From Streptomyces sp. NBC_01276 (lineage in GTDB: Bacteria > Actinomycetota > Actinomycetes > Streptomycetales > Streptomycetaceae): a DNA stretch of 64,000 nucleotides. The DNA is taken from positions 4,216,001 to 4,280,000 of the forward strand of contig NZ_CP108442.1 of the NCBI RefSeq assembly GCF_041435355.1. Reading direction: 5' to 3'. The position numbers and the translations under genes are program-made. The notes below the pieces were generated by a model that had not been told where the DNA came from, ran no database searches, and was given only the letters and a program-made list of their open reading frames with translations. Each line of letters starts with the position of its first letter. Position 1 is the stretch's first letter. Of this stretch, positions 1-8,528 are shown in pieces.

Positions 1-373
1 GACCGGAGAAGCGATCACACAGGGCGTCGAGGGCGGGCGCGAAGTACCCGCCCACGTCGCACAAGACGACGTCCTCGCCGGCGGCTCGGGACTCCAAGTA
101 GTCAACCGCCGTGTCGGGGTTCTCGAACATCTCCCGGGTCAAGGTGTCGCACTGCGTCATCTTCTCGACGGTGCGGCGGGCGGCGGGGTCGATGCTCTTG
201 GGCTTCGGCAGGACAACGCGCAGGTCGGTTGAGGTGCCGATACCTCGGACGAACGACGGGCGCTCGGGGAGCAGGTGGGTGATCAGGAAGGACGCGGGGC
301 GCTCGCGAGGCGCGAAGGTGCGCGAGATACGCGCGAAATACGAGTCGAGGCGGGCACGCTCGAACTGTTCCAT
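1..373 (-). CDS. S-adenosylhomocysteine hydrolase-like protein (N-terminal part, runs off left edge)
   Basis: The ORF starts at ATG 373 and is still open at base 1, giving 124 visible residues. The end of the visible part reads GEDVVLCDVGGYFAP, which resembles the start of the NAD-binding half of adenosylhomocysteinase-like proteins found beside XRE regulators in streptomycetes. An ITHLLPERPSF stretch and a KPKSIDP stretch precede it. The true AdoHcy hydrolase substrate-binding half is not evident, so a variant or regulatory role is as likely as real hydrolysis. It is the last gene of a minus-strand group led by the XRE regulator at 1437-2666. The family call rests on memory of similar proteins; the function is uncertain. 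Confidence 0.45.
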   Translation of the reverse strand, partial: MEQFERARLDSYFARISRTFAPRERPASFLITHLLPERPSFVRGIGTSTDLRVVLPKPKSIDPAARRTVEKMTQCDTLTREMFENPDTAVDYLESRAAGEDVVLCDVGGYFAPALDALCDRFSG

Positions 374-440
374 GGACTCACTTCCCTTGGGGGACGGTAA
401 GGATCAGGACAGGTGCGGGGGGTGGGGAGCGTGGCGGTGG

Positions 441-947
441 TTAGGCGCGAAACGGCGCTCGGCGATGACGGCCCGAGCCTCCGAGGGTGAAGCGGGAACG
501 CGCTGCGGGCGCCGGTGGGGCGGACGGCCCGCGAGCCGGAACGGGGTAGGCGTTTAGGCAGTACCGGGCGTCGTAGTCGCTGATGCTGATCAGGTAGGCG
601 TCGCCAGCGCTGAGCACGCGTATCGCCCGCTCGTACTCGGTTTCGCTGTGACGCCAAGCGCGTAGGGCATCGTCGGGCCTTGGATAGGTCGGATCGACGA
701 TCGAGAGCGGGGCGTCCCGCATGGTCGATGACTGAGGATCGAGGGAGAACCGGCGGGCGAGCCGTTCAGCCTCGACTCGGAGCCATCGGGCGGCGAGGCG
801 CGGTGTACTGGCGCGATGGACAGCGAGCAATACCTCGCGGGAGCCAGTGAGGCCAGTTGCCGTTGTCTCGCACCGGTACGCGAGGACGGTCTGCGTGAGT
901 GGTCGTGCTGACGCCGGAGGGGCGGGCGTCAGCACGCGCGCGCTCAC
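441..947 (-). CDS. Hypothetical protein, translationally coupled to upstream gene
   Basis: The GTG at 947 overlaps the TGA of the upstream gene (944-946) in a GTGA junction, which fixes the start and gives 168 residues. A longer in-frame ORF to 1004 exists but would overlap the neighbour by 60 bp. The protein is soluble, with no membrane segment or recognised motif. A central part contains YDARYCLNAYP, and the C-terminus is Arg/Pro-rich. It lies between the 145-residue gene and the AdoHcy-hydrolase-like gene, so it probably shares their transcript. Function unknown. Confidence 0.5.
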   Translation of the reverse strand: MSARVLTPAPPASARPLTQTVLAYRCETTATGLTGSREVLLAVHRASTPRLAARWLRVEAERLARRFSLDPQSSTMRDAPLSIVDPTYPRPDDALRAWRHSETEYERAIRVLSAGDAYLISISDYDARYCLNAYPVPARGPSAPPAPAARSRFTLGGSGRHRRAPFRA

Positions 948-1381
948 CGCGCGCCCCTCGCCTCTTCGCGGCGTTCGATGAGTTGCCCGAGCTGGATGTA
1001 GCACAGCTCGACCTGACTCGGGGTGAGGATCAGTACGGACTCGACAGAGCCGCCATCCTCGTTGTGGATCACAACCAGTAGGGCGGCCTGCTCTGCCCTG
1101 TGGTCGTAGATCACATCACTCTGCATGGGCGTGATGTGGGTGGGCTTCGCTGGAACGGGACGCAGCGTCGTACCGTCTGCGCGGGCGGACCATTCCGGGC
1201 CACCACCCGGGGGGCGCAGGTGGTACGACGCTGAGGTGTCGCTCGGCAGAGTGACCACGACACCGATATTCCCGCCCTTGGCGAGGTCGGCGGCGAGGTC
1301 ACCCAATCGCGGATGGAACGGGTCGCCTGTACGTAACTGGGCTTCCTGCGCAGTGCGTTGCACTGCGGTCTGTTCGGCCAT
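944..1381 (-). CDS. Hypothetical protein
   Basis: This ORF encodes 145 residues from ATG 1381. It has no signal peptide, membrane helix or recognised motif. The C-terminal half (AALLVVIHNEDGG, then VESVLILTPSQVELCYIQLGQ) looks like a small alpha/beta domain. It is co-directional with the XRE regulator gene 56 bp upstream and coupled by GTGA to the next gene. Unknown accessory protein of the left flank of the prophage. Confidence 0.5.
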   Translation of the reverse strand: MAEQTAVQRTAQEAQLRTGDPFHPRLGDLAADLAKGGNIGVVVTLPSDTSASYHLRPPGGGPEWSARADGTTLRPVPAKPTHITPMQSDVIYDHRAEQAALLVVIHNEDGGSVESVLILTPSQVELCYIQLGQLIERREEARGAR

Positions 1382-1436
1382 GCCCCGAAGTTAGGACGCG
1401 AGTAGCAGCCCAATATGAACCGGAGGAATACCGCAC

Positions 1437-2666
1437 TCAGCCGTCGAGGTGGAAACGGTCCGACATGCGGCGCAGCTTCTCGCGAGTAGCTGCCCGTTCG
1501 GCGTACACGATGCCACGCAGGGTTGACCGGGCGATCGGATGGTTACGGATGAGCTGCGGCGCGATCCGCTCGGCCGTCTCCAGCTCCGTCAGCGCCTTGT
1601 CGCGGTTGCCGTCCCACAGCCATGCGCGGGCGAGGTCCATGTGATGGTGGCCCTGTCGCGAGTTGGGCAGCGCCTCAATCAGCATCGGGTCAGTGCGCCG
1701 ACTTATGGCCAAGGCATCCCGTTGCTCGCGCATCTCCAGAGCAACGCTGATCGCATGAATCTGCACGTTCCCCGGAGAGAAGGTCAGAGAGTGACGGTCG
1801 TACACCGGCGGGCCGGCGTACTGCCCCAACCGCTTTGCGGCGGTCTTGGCGTGCTTGATTCGGTCCTTGGCCTCAGACTTCCGTCCGCCGCGCGCTGCGG
1901 AAACAGCAGCTCGCAGTTGCAGGGTTCCCCATGCGCGCAGGGCGAGCGGCTCACCCTGGTCAAAGCCCTGCTGCACACTCTTGATCGCCTTGTCGGACAG
2001 GGCGACCGCGTCTTCCCAATCGGCAGTGGCCCACATGTCCCACACCCGCATCCAGTCGGCCACGGCGGGCATGACCGAATCTCCGGACAGCCGAGCCGAC
2101 CATGCGGCGCGCTCGCACGACATGGCGACTAGCTCGGGGTGCCCAAGGGCGTGAGCGGCTGTGTGCGCGAACTTGCAGCACACGGCGTAAACGGCGTACG
2201 CCTCTTCCCGCTCGTGGCCGGTGGTCACCTCGGCCAGGGCGCGCGATTCGCGAAAGAGGTCGGGCAGAACCTGCATGATCGCAGTGTTGGCCGCCGCGTC
2301 CCGCAGACGGTGCAGGCGGGTCGCCTCCTGCCACAACTCCCGCGCGGGTCGCGGCGTTCCTTCGAACACCGGTGCAAGGTCATAGCGGCGCAGCTCGCGC
2401 AGAATGGACGACGCCGCGACCTGCCACTGATTCTCGGTCGGTGAGCTGCTGTACGGACGCCCGATGAGGTCGTTGGGGTGCACGTGAAGCTCTGCGGCAA
2501 CCAGATTGAGCAGGCCGACACGGTCGAGCTCGATTTGACCGCGCTCGACCTTGGAAACCCAACCCTGCGATTTACCCACGGCGGTAGCGAGGTCAGCCTG
2601 CGGCATCCCCAGTCGGAGGCGAGCGCGTCGGACGCGGCGGCCGATCTCTTCGGCTTCTTCCAACAT
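1437..2666 (-). CDS. XRE-family regulator with helical repeat (TPR-like) C-terminal domain
   Basis: The 409-residue protein starts at ATG 2666. Residues about 8-68 form a Cro/C1-type helix-turn-helix (GMPQADLATAVGKSQGWVSKVERG). The remaining 300 or so residues are helical and Ala/Leu/Arg-rich with TPR-like spacing (DLARAWLWDGNRDKALTELETAERI). This arrangement is common in streptomycete regulators in which the repeat domain binds a ligand or partner. It leads a minus-strand group with the two hypothetical genes and the AdoHcy-hydrolase-like gene, so it may control them. It lies outside the phage late operon, which terminates at 2818-2858. Confidence 0.75.
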   Translation of the reverse strand: MLEEAEEIGRRVRRARLRLGMPQADLATAVGKSQGWVSKVERGQIELDRVGLLNLVAAELHVHPNDLIGRPYSSSPTENQWQVAASSILRELRRYDLAPVFEGTPRPARELWQEATRLHRLRDAAANTAIMQVLPDLFRESRALAEVTTGHEREEAYAVYAVCCKFAHTAAHALGHPELVAMSCERAAWSARLSGDSVMPAVADWMRVWDMWATADWEDAVALSDKAIKSVQQGFDQGEPLALRAWGTLQLRAAVSAARGGRKSEAKDRIKHAKTAAKRLGQYAGPPVYDRHSLTFSPGNVQIHAISVALEMREQRDALAISRRTDPMLIEALPNSRQGHHHMDLARAWLWDGNRDKALTELETAERIAPQLIRNHPIARSTLRGIVYAERAATREKLRRMSDRFHLDG

Positions 2667-2817
2667 CAGCGCGCCCCCCTCTCCGGGGCGGGGCGGTGGC
2701 GCTCAAGCGATCGGCTACGCATCGGGGCTCCATCCGTTCAGGCTCATACTCCAGACGGTACCCACGGGGTGGCGGGCGTGTGGAGCGCTACCGGCAAGGA
2801 ATGAGCGGCAGAACGGC

Positions 2818-2858
2818 AAAACCGCCCCCTGCCCGCCGGGTGGCAAGGCAGGGGGCGG
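2818..2858 (-). terminator. Rho-independent terminator of the phage late operon
   Basis: Read on the minus strand, a perfect 12-bp stem (CCGCCCCCTGCC, with its complement at 2822-2833) is followed by TTTT. It lies just 3' of the last lysis gene (2862-3116), so it marks the end of the late transcript. Confidence 0.8.
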
Positions 2859-2861
2859 GGA

Positions 2862-3116
2862 TTAGCGGGCCGCGGCCTGCCAAAGCGTGATGGCGAGACC
2901 GACTACGGCGACCAAGGCAACGATGCTGGGGACCGGCCATCGGTTCTTTTCGAGGGCGTCGAGCCGTTGCTCGTGGTCGGCGAGGCGGGTGTCGAGTTGG
3001 TCGGACCGTTGCACGAGTAGGGCGAGCGCTCCGTCGAGGCGGGCGAACCCGGTCTCGACGGTCGCCCGCAGTCTTTCGAGTTCGAGGGCGACGTCGCCCG
3101 GCGTCGGGTCGGTCAC
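2862..3116 (-). CDS. Coiled-coil protein with C-terminal membrane anchor (lysis accessory, XhlA-like)
   Basis: GTG 3116 overlaps the stop of the holin gene (GTGA at 3113-3116), giving 84 residues. A hydrophilic heptad-like region (ELERLRATVETGFARLDGAL, then a segment ending DEQRLDALEKN-like) covers about residues 10-60. One membrane helix follows near the C-terminus (VPSIVALVAVVGLAITLW). This layout matches XhlA/haemolysin-type lysis accessory proteins that work with a holin at the inner membrane. It is the last gene before the late terminator. Sequence similarity to a named family was not checked. Confidence 0.6.
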   Translation of the reverse strand: MTDPTPGDVALELERLRATVETGFARLDGALALLVQRSDQLDTRLADHEQRLDALEKNRWPVPSIVALVAVVGLAITLWQAAAR

Positions 3117-3376
3117 GGGCGACCGTCCGGCCGGCGGGCGAGGTCGAGCAGCGCGGCGTCGGCGCTCGGGGTGACGCGCAGCCACTGCGGCAGCAGGGCC
3201 TCGACCACGGGCAGCGCCATGACTCGGGTTACTCCACCTGCGACGGCAAGGGCGAGGCCGACGCCGGCCGCGGTCTGCGGGATGCCCGCGGCGTCGATGA
3301 TCAGGGGCAGGCCGGCGGCGAGGGCGAGCACGGTCTGCACGACAGTGCGCACGGTGCGGCGGGTCGCATCGGTCAT
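3113..3376 (-). CDS. Putative holin
   Basis: This 87-residue protein has two hydrophobic segments (TVVQTVLALAAGLPLIIDAAG and a Gly/Ala-rich AAGVGLALAVAGGVTRVMAL), followed by a charged tail. It lies 77 bp downstream of the endolysin gene and is coupled to the coiled-coil lysis protein. Position, size and topology fit a class II-like phage holin that permeabilises the membrane so the endolysin can reach the wall. The call is from context and topology, not from a motif. Confidence 0.65.
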   Translation of the reverse strand: MTDATRRTVRTVVQTVLALAAGLPLIIDAAGIPQTAAGVGLALAVAGGVTRVMALPVVEALLPQWLRVTPSADAALLDLARRPDGRP

Positions 3377-3453
3377 GAGCAGTACCTCTTTCTACGGGGT
3401 GAGATGTGGGGGCGCCCCGCCCGCGGTCGCGGGCAGGGCGTAGGGGCAAGAGG

Positions 3454-4245
3454 TCAGACCTTGGGGACCTTGAGCGCGGCCCACGACGTCGGGCCCGGCC
3501 AGCCGTCCGCGTCGGCGCCGGAGTAGCCGAGGCGTCGCTGCCACCGCGCGTAGGACTGGCGATCGGCCTCCGTCCACTGGGGACCGGGGCCCTCTCGGTA
3601 GGCGGAGCAACCTTCGGCGACGAGGCGGCGCCCCATCGCCGTTACGACCGCCGAGCGCGGCTCGTTGTGGAACCACTGCGCGCCGGGGAAGGGTTCGAAC
3701 TGCTGCGACGGCGTGCCGCCCCCGCCACCCGGGCGCGGGGCGCCGCGCTGCACCCACGCGTACAGCGGGCCGCCGGGGCACTCGGTCGCGTATCCGTCGC
3801 GGTGGCCCTTGATCTCGCTGCCGGCGTCGCCGTCCTCGCGCAGCCACTCGATCGCGTCGCGAAGTCCGTTGAGCTGCGCGTCGGTCGGCTCGGTGAGCCC
3901 CTCGTCGCCGACCATGGCGCATACCGCGTAATGGGCACTGTTCAGCGCCGAGGTGCCGTTCGCACCGGTCTTGCGATGCGCACCGCGGCCCTCGAACACT
4001 GCACCGTGCGGGCAGACCATCGCCGAGTAAGCGATGTCGGAGTAGTTCTCTTCCCGGTTGGCGAGGTGGCTCGCCTGGATCGCGCGGACGCGTCCGGCGC
4101 ACTGGCCGTGGTTCTCGGGACGAGGGAGGGATGCCGGGACCGGCGAGCCTTCGTAGTGGATCTTTACGCCTCGGGTGCTGCCGATGTACGCGAGGTCGTA
4201 GCGGCTGGGGCGGGCACCCCACTGGGCGCGGGTGACGAACTGCAA
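3454..4245 (-). CDS. Endolysin: N-acetylmuramoyl-L-alanine amidase (amidase_2/PGRP) with C-terminal wall-binding domain
   Basis: A TTG at 4245 is preceded at good spacing by AAGGAG, so I prefer it (263 residues) over the longer reading to 4332. Residues 1-160 are an amidase_2 domain. Likely zinc ligands are His30 (VKIHYEG), His148 (IKGHRDGY) and Cys156 (TECPGG). A Pro/Gly linker (about 168-187) leads to a C-terminal domain (188-263; TAMGRRLVAEGC, YARWQRRLGYSG, DGWPGPTSWAAL) of the peptidoglycan-binding kind seen in Streptomyces phage lysins. It cleaves the MurNAc-L-Ala bond during lysis. It lies between the fibre gene and the holin. Confidence 0.9.
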   Translation of the reverse strand: MQFVTRAQWGARPSRYDLAYIGSTRGVKIHYEGSPVPASLPRPENHGQCAGRVRAIQASHLANREENYSDIAYSAMVCPHGAVFEGRGAHRKTGANGTSALNSAHYAVCAMVGDEGLTEPTDAQLNGLRDAIEWLREDGDAGSEIKGHRDGYATECPGGPLYAWVQRGAPRPGGGGGTPSQQFEPFPGAQWFHNEPRSAVVTAMGRRLVAEGCSAYREGPGPQWTEADRQSYARWQRRLGYSGADADGWPGPTSWAALKVPKV

Positions 4246-4263
4246 GAGGTCTCCTTGGGCATG

Positions 4264-4290
4264 AAAAAACCCCGGCCAACAGGCACGGGG
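4264..4290 (-). terminator. Rho-independent terminator between fibre and endolysin genes
   Basis: On the minus strand CCCCG-T-GCC, a TGTT loop and GGC-CGGGG are followed by six T residues, overlapping the start of the endolysin leader. It separates the structural genes from the lysis cassette, so lysis expression probably depends on readthrough or antitermination. Confidence 0.75.
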
Positions 4291-4318
4291 CGTAAGGGGC
4301 GTGAAGGGGGGGAGAGGG

Positions 4319-6040
4319 TCAGACGAGGGCACACCAGAACCGATTGGCGCCGTTCTCCATCGAGCCGACGGCGATCGTTGCGGGGGCCGCGGCGGCGCCG
4401 GCGGTGTAGACGCCGAAGCGGCGCACGGGGGTCTGCCCGAACACGTTGGGTGGGGCGCCCGCGCCGCTTTCCGCGGCGAGCAGCATCGGCCCGTCGCCCG
4501 TGCCGACGTTGTACTGCCAGCGCGAGGCGACGTAGTAGACGCCGGCGGGCGCCGAGTAGGACGCCGTCAGGGGCGAGCTGATCGTCGCCCCGCCCGCGTT
4601 GTGGACCTCGGCAGGCTCGTACGTGGCGGTGGACATGTCGCCGGTAGCGGCCACGCGGTTACCGGCCGAGTCGTAGATCGCGGCCCATGAGCCGCTCACG
4701 AGTCCCCCCGCATAGCCTGTCGCGAACCAGCAGATCCGGGTCACAGTGGCGGGGATGCGCAGGATGACCGCGGTTACCCGTATGGGTCCGCTGCCGGGGT
4801 AGAGGGCGGTCGACTGGCCGAGCGCGGGATCGAACGCCCACGTGAGCAGGCCGTGATCGGACGGGAGCCACTCGCCGCCCCCGAGCCCGTCAACGTATGA
4901 CTTGCGCGTGAGGTGGTTCGCTGTGGTCGGCGCGGCCGAGCTCGACGGGATGCTGCTGAATGTCTTCGCCCCGCTGATCGTCTGTGTTCCGGCGAGCAGG
5001 ACGGCGGCGGTCGTGAGCGGATACCGGGCATCAGCCGCGGTCTGATCGAGGGCGCCGACGTCCGCCGCAGTCAGGACGACTACGCCTGTCTTGGCGTTGA
5101 CCGAGTCGACCGCGCCCCCGCCGGCGGCGGGGAGCTGCGCCGCTGGCACCTTGCCGTCGGCGCCGAGCGTGGCAATACCGGACGGGGCGCCGGCCGCGGT
5201 GGTCGCGAGGGCGCCAACGTCGGCGGCGCTGAGGGTGATCGAGGCTGCGCTCTTGCCGTTGACGGACTGGACCACGCCGCCCGGGCCGGTGGCCCCGGTA
5301 GCGCCCGTGGCGCCCGTGTCTCCCTTCGGTCCGCGGAGACTGCCGATCGCGGTTCCCCACCCGGACGCGTTGCGCTGCCACAGGTCGCCGGTATCCGTTC
5401 TGATCAGCAGATCACCGGGCTTGGTGTTCGTCGAGGGGGTCGTCGTGTTGTTGGTGTAGATCGCCGCGCCGCGGACATCGCCGCCGATCTGCGCCCATGC
5501 TCCGGCGGCCCGCTGCCACGTCGAGACGGTCGTCGAGGTGACGTTCAGGAACGTCGTCGTCTCGTACCGCACGTAGAGGTCGCCGTCGAGGCCGAGGCCG
5601 GTCCCGGGGGCGGCGCTGCCGCTGTAGATGCGCGATCCGGGGGTACCGGGTGCACCCTGGGGCCCGGTTGGTCCGGGTACGCCTACGTAGTTGGGTTTCG
5701 CGGGGTCGGTGGGGGCGATGTCTGCGAGGTCGACCTCGGGCTGCGCGCGGGGCAACACGATGTTGTACGAGCGGCCTACGGGAATCCCGGCGAGCTGCTC
5801 GGTCACGATGTACGCCCATCCGACAGGGTCCATGTCGGGGGCGTCGGTCGCGGGCAGGGTGACCTCGACGGCCCCCTGCGCGTCGAGCTGGACGGTTACC
5901 GGGCCGCCGAGGATGACGTCGGCCGCGGGAAACGTGAGCGTGGCGGGTGCGCGGAAAGTGATCGCCCCCGACAGCGGTGTGCCGTCGGGGGCGAGGAACC
6001 GTGCTCTCACTGTCACGGTGGGTATGGACGGGGGCAGCAG
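4319..6040 (-). CDS. Collagen-like tail fibre / receptor-binding protein
   Basis: The protein is about 573 residues. Reading starts near a CTG at 6040 placed 6 nt after GAGGAGG; the next standard start is GTG 6016. The N-terminal 100 residues form a beta-rich domain. Two Gly-X-Y stretches follow (GVPGPTGPQGAPGTPG; GPKGDTGATGATGATGPGG), then repeated tail-fibre elements (KTGVVVLTAADVGALDQTAADARYP and a similar earlier copy) and a beta-rich C-terminal domain of about 170 residues. This is the usual build of actinophage fibres that bind the host surface. It is the last structural gene before the lysis genes. Confidence 0.8.
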   Translation of the reverse strand: MLPPSIPTVTVRARFLAPDGTPLSGAITFRAPATLTFPAADVILGGPVTVQLDAQGAVEVTLPATDAPDMDPVGWAYIVTEQLAGIPVGRSYNIVLPRAQPEVDLADIAPTDPAKPNYVGVPGPTGPQGAPGTPGSRIYSGSAAPGTGLGLDGDLYVRYETTTFLNVTSTTVSTWQRAAGAWAQIGGDVRGAAIYTNNTTTPSTNTKPGDLLIRTDTGDLWQRNASGWGTAIGSLRGPKGDTGATGATGATGPGGVVQSVNGKSAASITLSAADVGALATTAAGAPSGIATLGADGKVPAAQLPAAGGGAVDSVNAKTGVVVLTAADVGALDQTAADARYPLTTAAVLLAGTQTISGAKTFSSIPSSSAAPTTANHLTRKSYVDGLGGGEWLPSDHGLLTWAFDPALGQSTALYPGSGPIRVTAVILRIPATVTRICWFATGYAGGLVSGSWAAIYDSAGNRVAATGDMSTATYEPAEVHNAGGATISSPLTASYSAPAGVYYVASRWQYNVGTGDGPMLLAAESGAGAPPNVFGQTPVRRFGVYTAGAAAAPATIAVGSMENGANRFWCALV

Positions 6041-6051
6041 GACGAGCCTCC

Positions 6052-6903
6052 TCAGTCGTCGATGGTGTGCAGTCCCGCCTTTGCGGGGGCAGGCGGCGGC
6101 CCCTCGTCCGGCGGCGAGGCGGGGACGCCGAGGAAGCGCTGCGCGTCGGCCGCAGCAGCCTGCGGCGGCGGGGTGGGGGCTTCTTCCGGGGTGAAGGTGT
6201 TCCGCGTGTACGCGTTGAAGACGCGCGTCTCGATTCCGCTGCCCTCGGTCAGGACCCGGTGCTGAATGTTCCACCCGACATAGTCGAGGAACCCGACGCC
6301 GTTGAGCGGCTGCACGATGGTCTTGTTGACCCATGTGCGGGCGGGGACGTCGTACTCGGCGACCGTCACCTCGCCCCCGCCCGGCGGGATCATGTTGACC
6401 CGGACCTGGCCGCCCCCGGGGGCGGAGATGCTCGACAGGGTGATGACGGCGACCGCGTTGTGCGCGGCGGCGCCGCCAACCCATCCGTACTGCCAGCTGG
6501 TCCCCTCGGTGCCCTGCTGCTTGGTCGGATGAAGCTGGATAGGCATCCAGGGCCGGCCGAGGAACTCCGGCGAGTAGTAGTCATCCATCAGGATCACGGC
6601 GCCGGCGCGGGAGAACTGGCGGACCATGTTCGAGCCTTCACCCGAGCCGCCTACGTTGAAGGCGAGGGTGCCGTCGGAGCGTTGGATCTGGACGCCGTAC
6701 GCGCCATCCCAGAGCGCGCCCACGTTGAAAATCCGGGTGCCGTCCGGGGCCGAGACTTCCAGGGACCCCCCTTCGGCGATCTTCACGGGGCCGTTTGTGA
6801 TCTCGTTCAAGGCGGGGCGGATCTGAGCGCGTCCGGTGAGCTCGCGAACCTTGCGTTCGAGTTCGCGGATGCGGTCGAGCAGGTCGAGCGGAATAGCTGC
6901 CAC
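6052..6903 (-). CDS. Phage minor tail / baseplate protein
   Basis: The 283-residue protein starts at GTG 6903, sharing one base with the upstream stop. An N-terminal coiled coil (LDLLDRIRELERKVRELTGR) leads to a beta-rich body (VKIAEGGSLEVSAPDGTRIFNVG), then a Pro-rich C-terminal tail. Similar proteins sit next to fibre genes in streptomycete siphophages. It is probably a trimeric structural adaptor between baseplate and fibre. No enzymatic motif is visible. Confidence 0.65.
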   Translation of the reverse strand: MAAIPLDLLDRIRELERKVRELTGRAQIRPALNEITNGPVKIAEGGSLEVSAPDGTRIFNVGALWDGAYGVQIQRSDGTLAFNVGGSGEGSNMVRQFSRAGAVILMDDYYSPEFLGRPWMPIQLHPTKQQGTEGTSWQYGWVGGAAAHNAVAVITLSSISAPGGGQVRVNMIPPGGGEVTVAEYDVPARTWVNKTIVQPLNGVGFLDYVGWNIQHRVLTEGSGIETRVFNAYTRNTFTPEEAPTPPPQAAAADAQRFLGVPASPPDEGPPPAPAKAGLHTIDD

Positions 6904-8009
6904 TAGGCGGCCTCCAAGTAGAGCTTTGCGGTCTCAGGCCGGCCTCGCACGGGTGGACTGATCGCGAGGCCAACGACCCTGTACCGGCGGTCGAGCCCCT
7001 CGGCCCACCACAGGTCGCGGATGCGCACGCGAACGGTGGCGCCGAGCAGTGCGGGCGACAGGGGCGTGCGGTCGAGCGCGACGGTTACCTCGGGGATCGT
7101 CTGCGGTCGGAGTGCGGCGGCGTGGTCGGCGCGGGCGTGCGCGTCGAGGGTGGCCTGCTCGGTCATGGTGCTGTAATCGCTGGTGCCGTCGAGCCGCGGC
7201 CATCCGGCGGCGAGCTGCTCGTCGTCGACGAGCAGCTCGGACATGAGGGGCAACGACTCTTTGGTCTGGTTCTGGTTGTCGGATGCGCCGCGGCTCTGCC
7301 ATGTGTTGGCCTGCACGGTGGCGTCGATGGGCCACCCGTAGGACGTGATCGGGCCGGGGCGGTCGAGGACGATCTCGCTCGCGCCGGTACGGATGACGGG
7401 GGCGCCGAGTTGTAGCCGCTTGATTCGCCGGCCGCTGCTTGGGTCGCGGTACGACGCGATGCGCCACTCGAAACCGTGCTCGACCGAGGCGAGTTGGTCG
7501 ATCAACTCGCGGATACGAGGGACGTCGTAGCGGCGGAAGGTCCTGTCACGCTGCACGCCCGAGAGCTGCTCGGCGTCGTGCTCGATGCCGATGTCGCCGC
7601 CGGGCAGGCTCGCCGAGTAGTCGATCAGTCCGCGCACGATGTCGAACTGATCAACTTGGGTGGCCTCTTGGGTGTGGAATATGGCCCGGTGGTCGAGGTA
7701 GCTTGCCCACCCGCCGGCCTGTACCTGTAGGCCGAGGAACCCTCGGTCGTTGCTGGTGAGGTTGGCAGTCCACAGGACGCCGCCCCACCAGATTTCGGGG
7801 CCGCGCTCGATCCACAGGGCCGTACGCCCGGGCTCGATGGCGGCGCGGGCGCGGGCGGCGATCCCTCGATTCGGTAGGGGGATCGTCGCCGAGCAGGTGC
7901 CGATCTTGCCTATGTAGTCGTCGAGCGACACGTCGGTGATCGGTAGGACGTCGATCACCTGATCGGTTCGCAGGTCACAGAGCAGCACCCGGTATGAAAG
8001 GGCAGCCAA
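6903..8009 (-). CDS. Minor tail protein (Gp37-like, tail tip)
   Basis: A TTG start at 8009 follows GGGGAGGG, giving 368 residues. The protein begins [19 protein letters not shown] and has a central WGGVLWT stretch. This pattern is typical of ReqiPepy6 Gp37-like tail proteins of actinophages, a baseplate-hub-like structural family. It is the first gene downstream (in transcription order) of the plus-strand insertion at 8329-8526, and is followed directly by the adaptor gene at 6052-6903. Confidence 0.75.
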   Translation of the reverse strand: MAALSYRVLLCDLRTDQVIDVLPITDVSLDDYIGKIGTCSATIPLPNRGIAARARAAIEPGRTALWIERGPEIWWGGVLWTANLTSNDRGFLGLQVQAGGWASYLDHRAIFHTQEATQVDQFDIVRGLIDYSASLPGGDIGIEHDAEQLSGVQRDRTFRRYDVPRIRELIDQLASVEHGFEWRIASYRDPSSGRRIKRLQLGAPVIRTGASEIVLDRPGPITSYGWPIDATVQANTWQSRGASDNQNQTKESLPLMSELLVDDEQLAAGWPRLDGTSDYSTMTEQATLDAHARADHAAALRPQTIPEVTVALDRTPLSPALLGATVRVRIRDLWWAEGLDRRYRVVGLAISPPVRGRPETAKLYLEAA

Positions 8010-8328
8010 GTCCGCTTCCCTCCCCTTGAGTTGTTTGGATACAGGCTCTGGCGCTACTTGTGATCATGTGCATGTGACTGTCACACTCGGCGATGAGGAG
8101 CCATCCCGAGGGGGCCACTACTTAGAGCCGGCCGCGTTTCTCACCCACGCTGATACTTGGTGTAACTCGTTGGGCCAAGACGATCCGATCCCGTTTTTTC
8201 TAAGGGTGGAGTGTCGCGCGGACCCTGAGGTGTAGCGAGCCTCTGCCAGGCAGCAAGGATCACGGACACTTCGATGTCCGGGGCCCTTGCCTGCGTGCAT
8301 TCAGGTCCCGGAGAAAGGGACCTCTCTC
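8010..8328. other. Non-coding gap around a plus-strand cargo gene
   Basis: About 320 bp hold no ORF I can support. It contains a perfect 11-bp palindrome GTGACTGTCAC near 8075 and a short GGACA-TCGA-TGTCC hairpin near 8264. The plus-strand gene at 8329 must be expressed from here, but I see no convincing -35/-10 pair. Confidence 0.4.
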
Positions 8329-8526
8329 GTGCGTCAGCTTCACAGCCGTGCACTGCTCTTTCTGTGCGCCTTCCTCTCTGCCTGTCTCGTTGCTCTCGTG
8401 GCAGGCATGCTGTCCCACGCCTCGGGCGCCTCCATTCCTGAGGCGATCCTCTATGGCGGTGGTGCCTTCACGGTGTGGATGACTCTGTGCATCACAGCTC
8501 TCTCGGCGTTTCGACTGCTGGAATAG
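8329..8526 (+). CDS. Small two-TM membrane protein, plus-strand insertion in the tail operon
   Basis: GTG 8329 is preceded by GGAGAAAGGGA at 8 nt, giving 65 residues. Two hydrophobic segments span about residues 8-27 (LLFLCAFLSACLVALVAGML) and 40-60 (LYGGGAFTVWMTLCITALSA), with a short polar loop between. It is transcribed against the surrounding tail genes and ends 3 bp before the convergent stop at 8529, so it is a separately expressed cargo gene. A membrane role such as superinfection exclusion is possible but is inference only. Confidence 0.6.
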   Translation: MRQLHSRALLFLCAFLSACLVALVAGMLSHASGASIPEAILYGGGAFTVWMTLCITALSAFRLLE

Positions 8527-8528
8527 CT

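Noticed and set aside
5280..5700. CRISPR-like or tandem DNA repeats in the fibre gene
   Set aside because: They are codons for Gly-X-Y collagen-like repeats within an open coding frame, without spacers.
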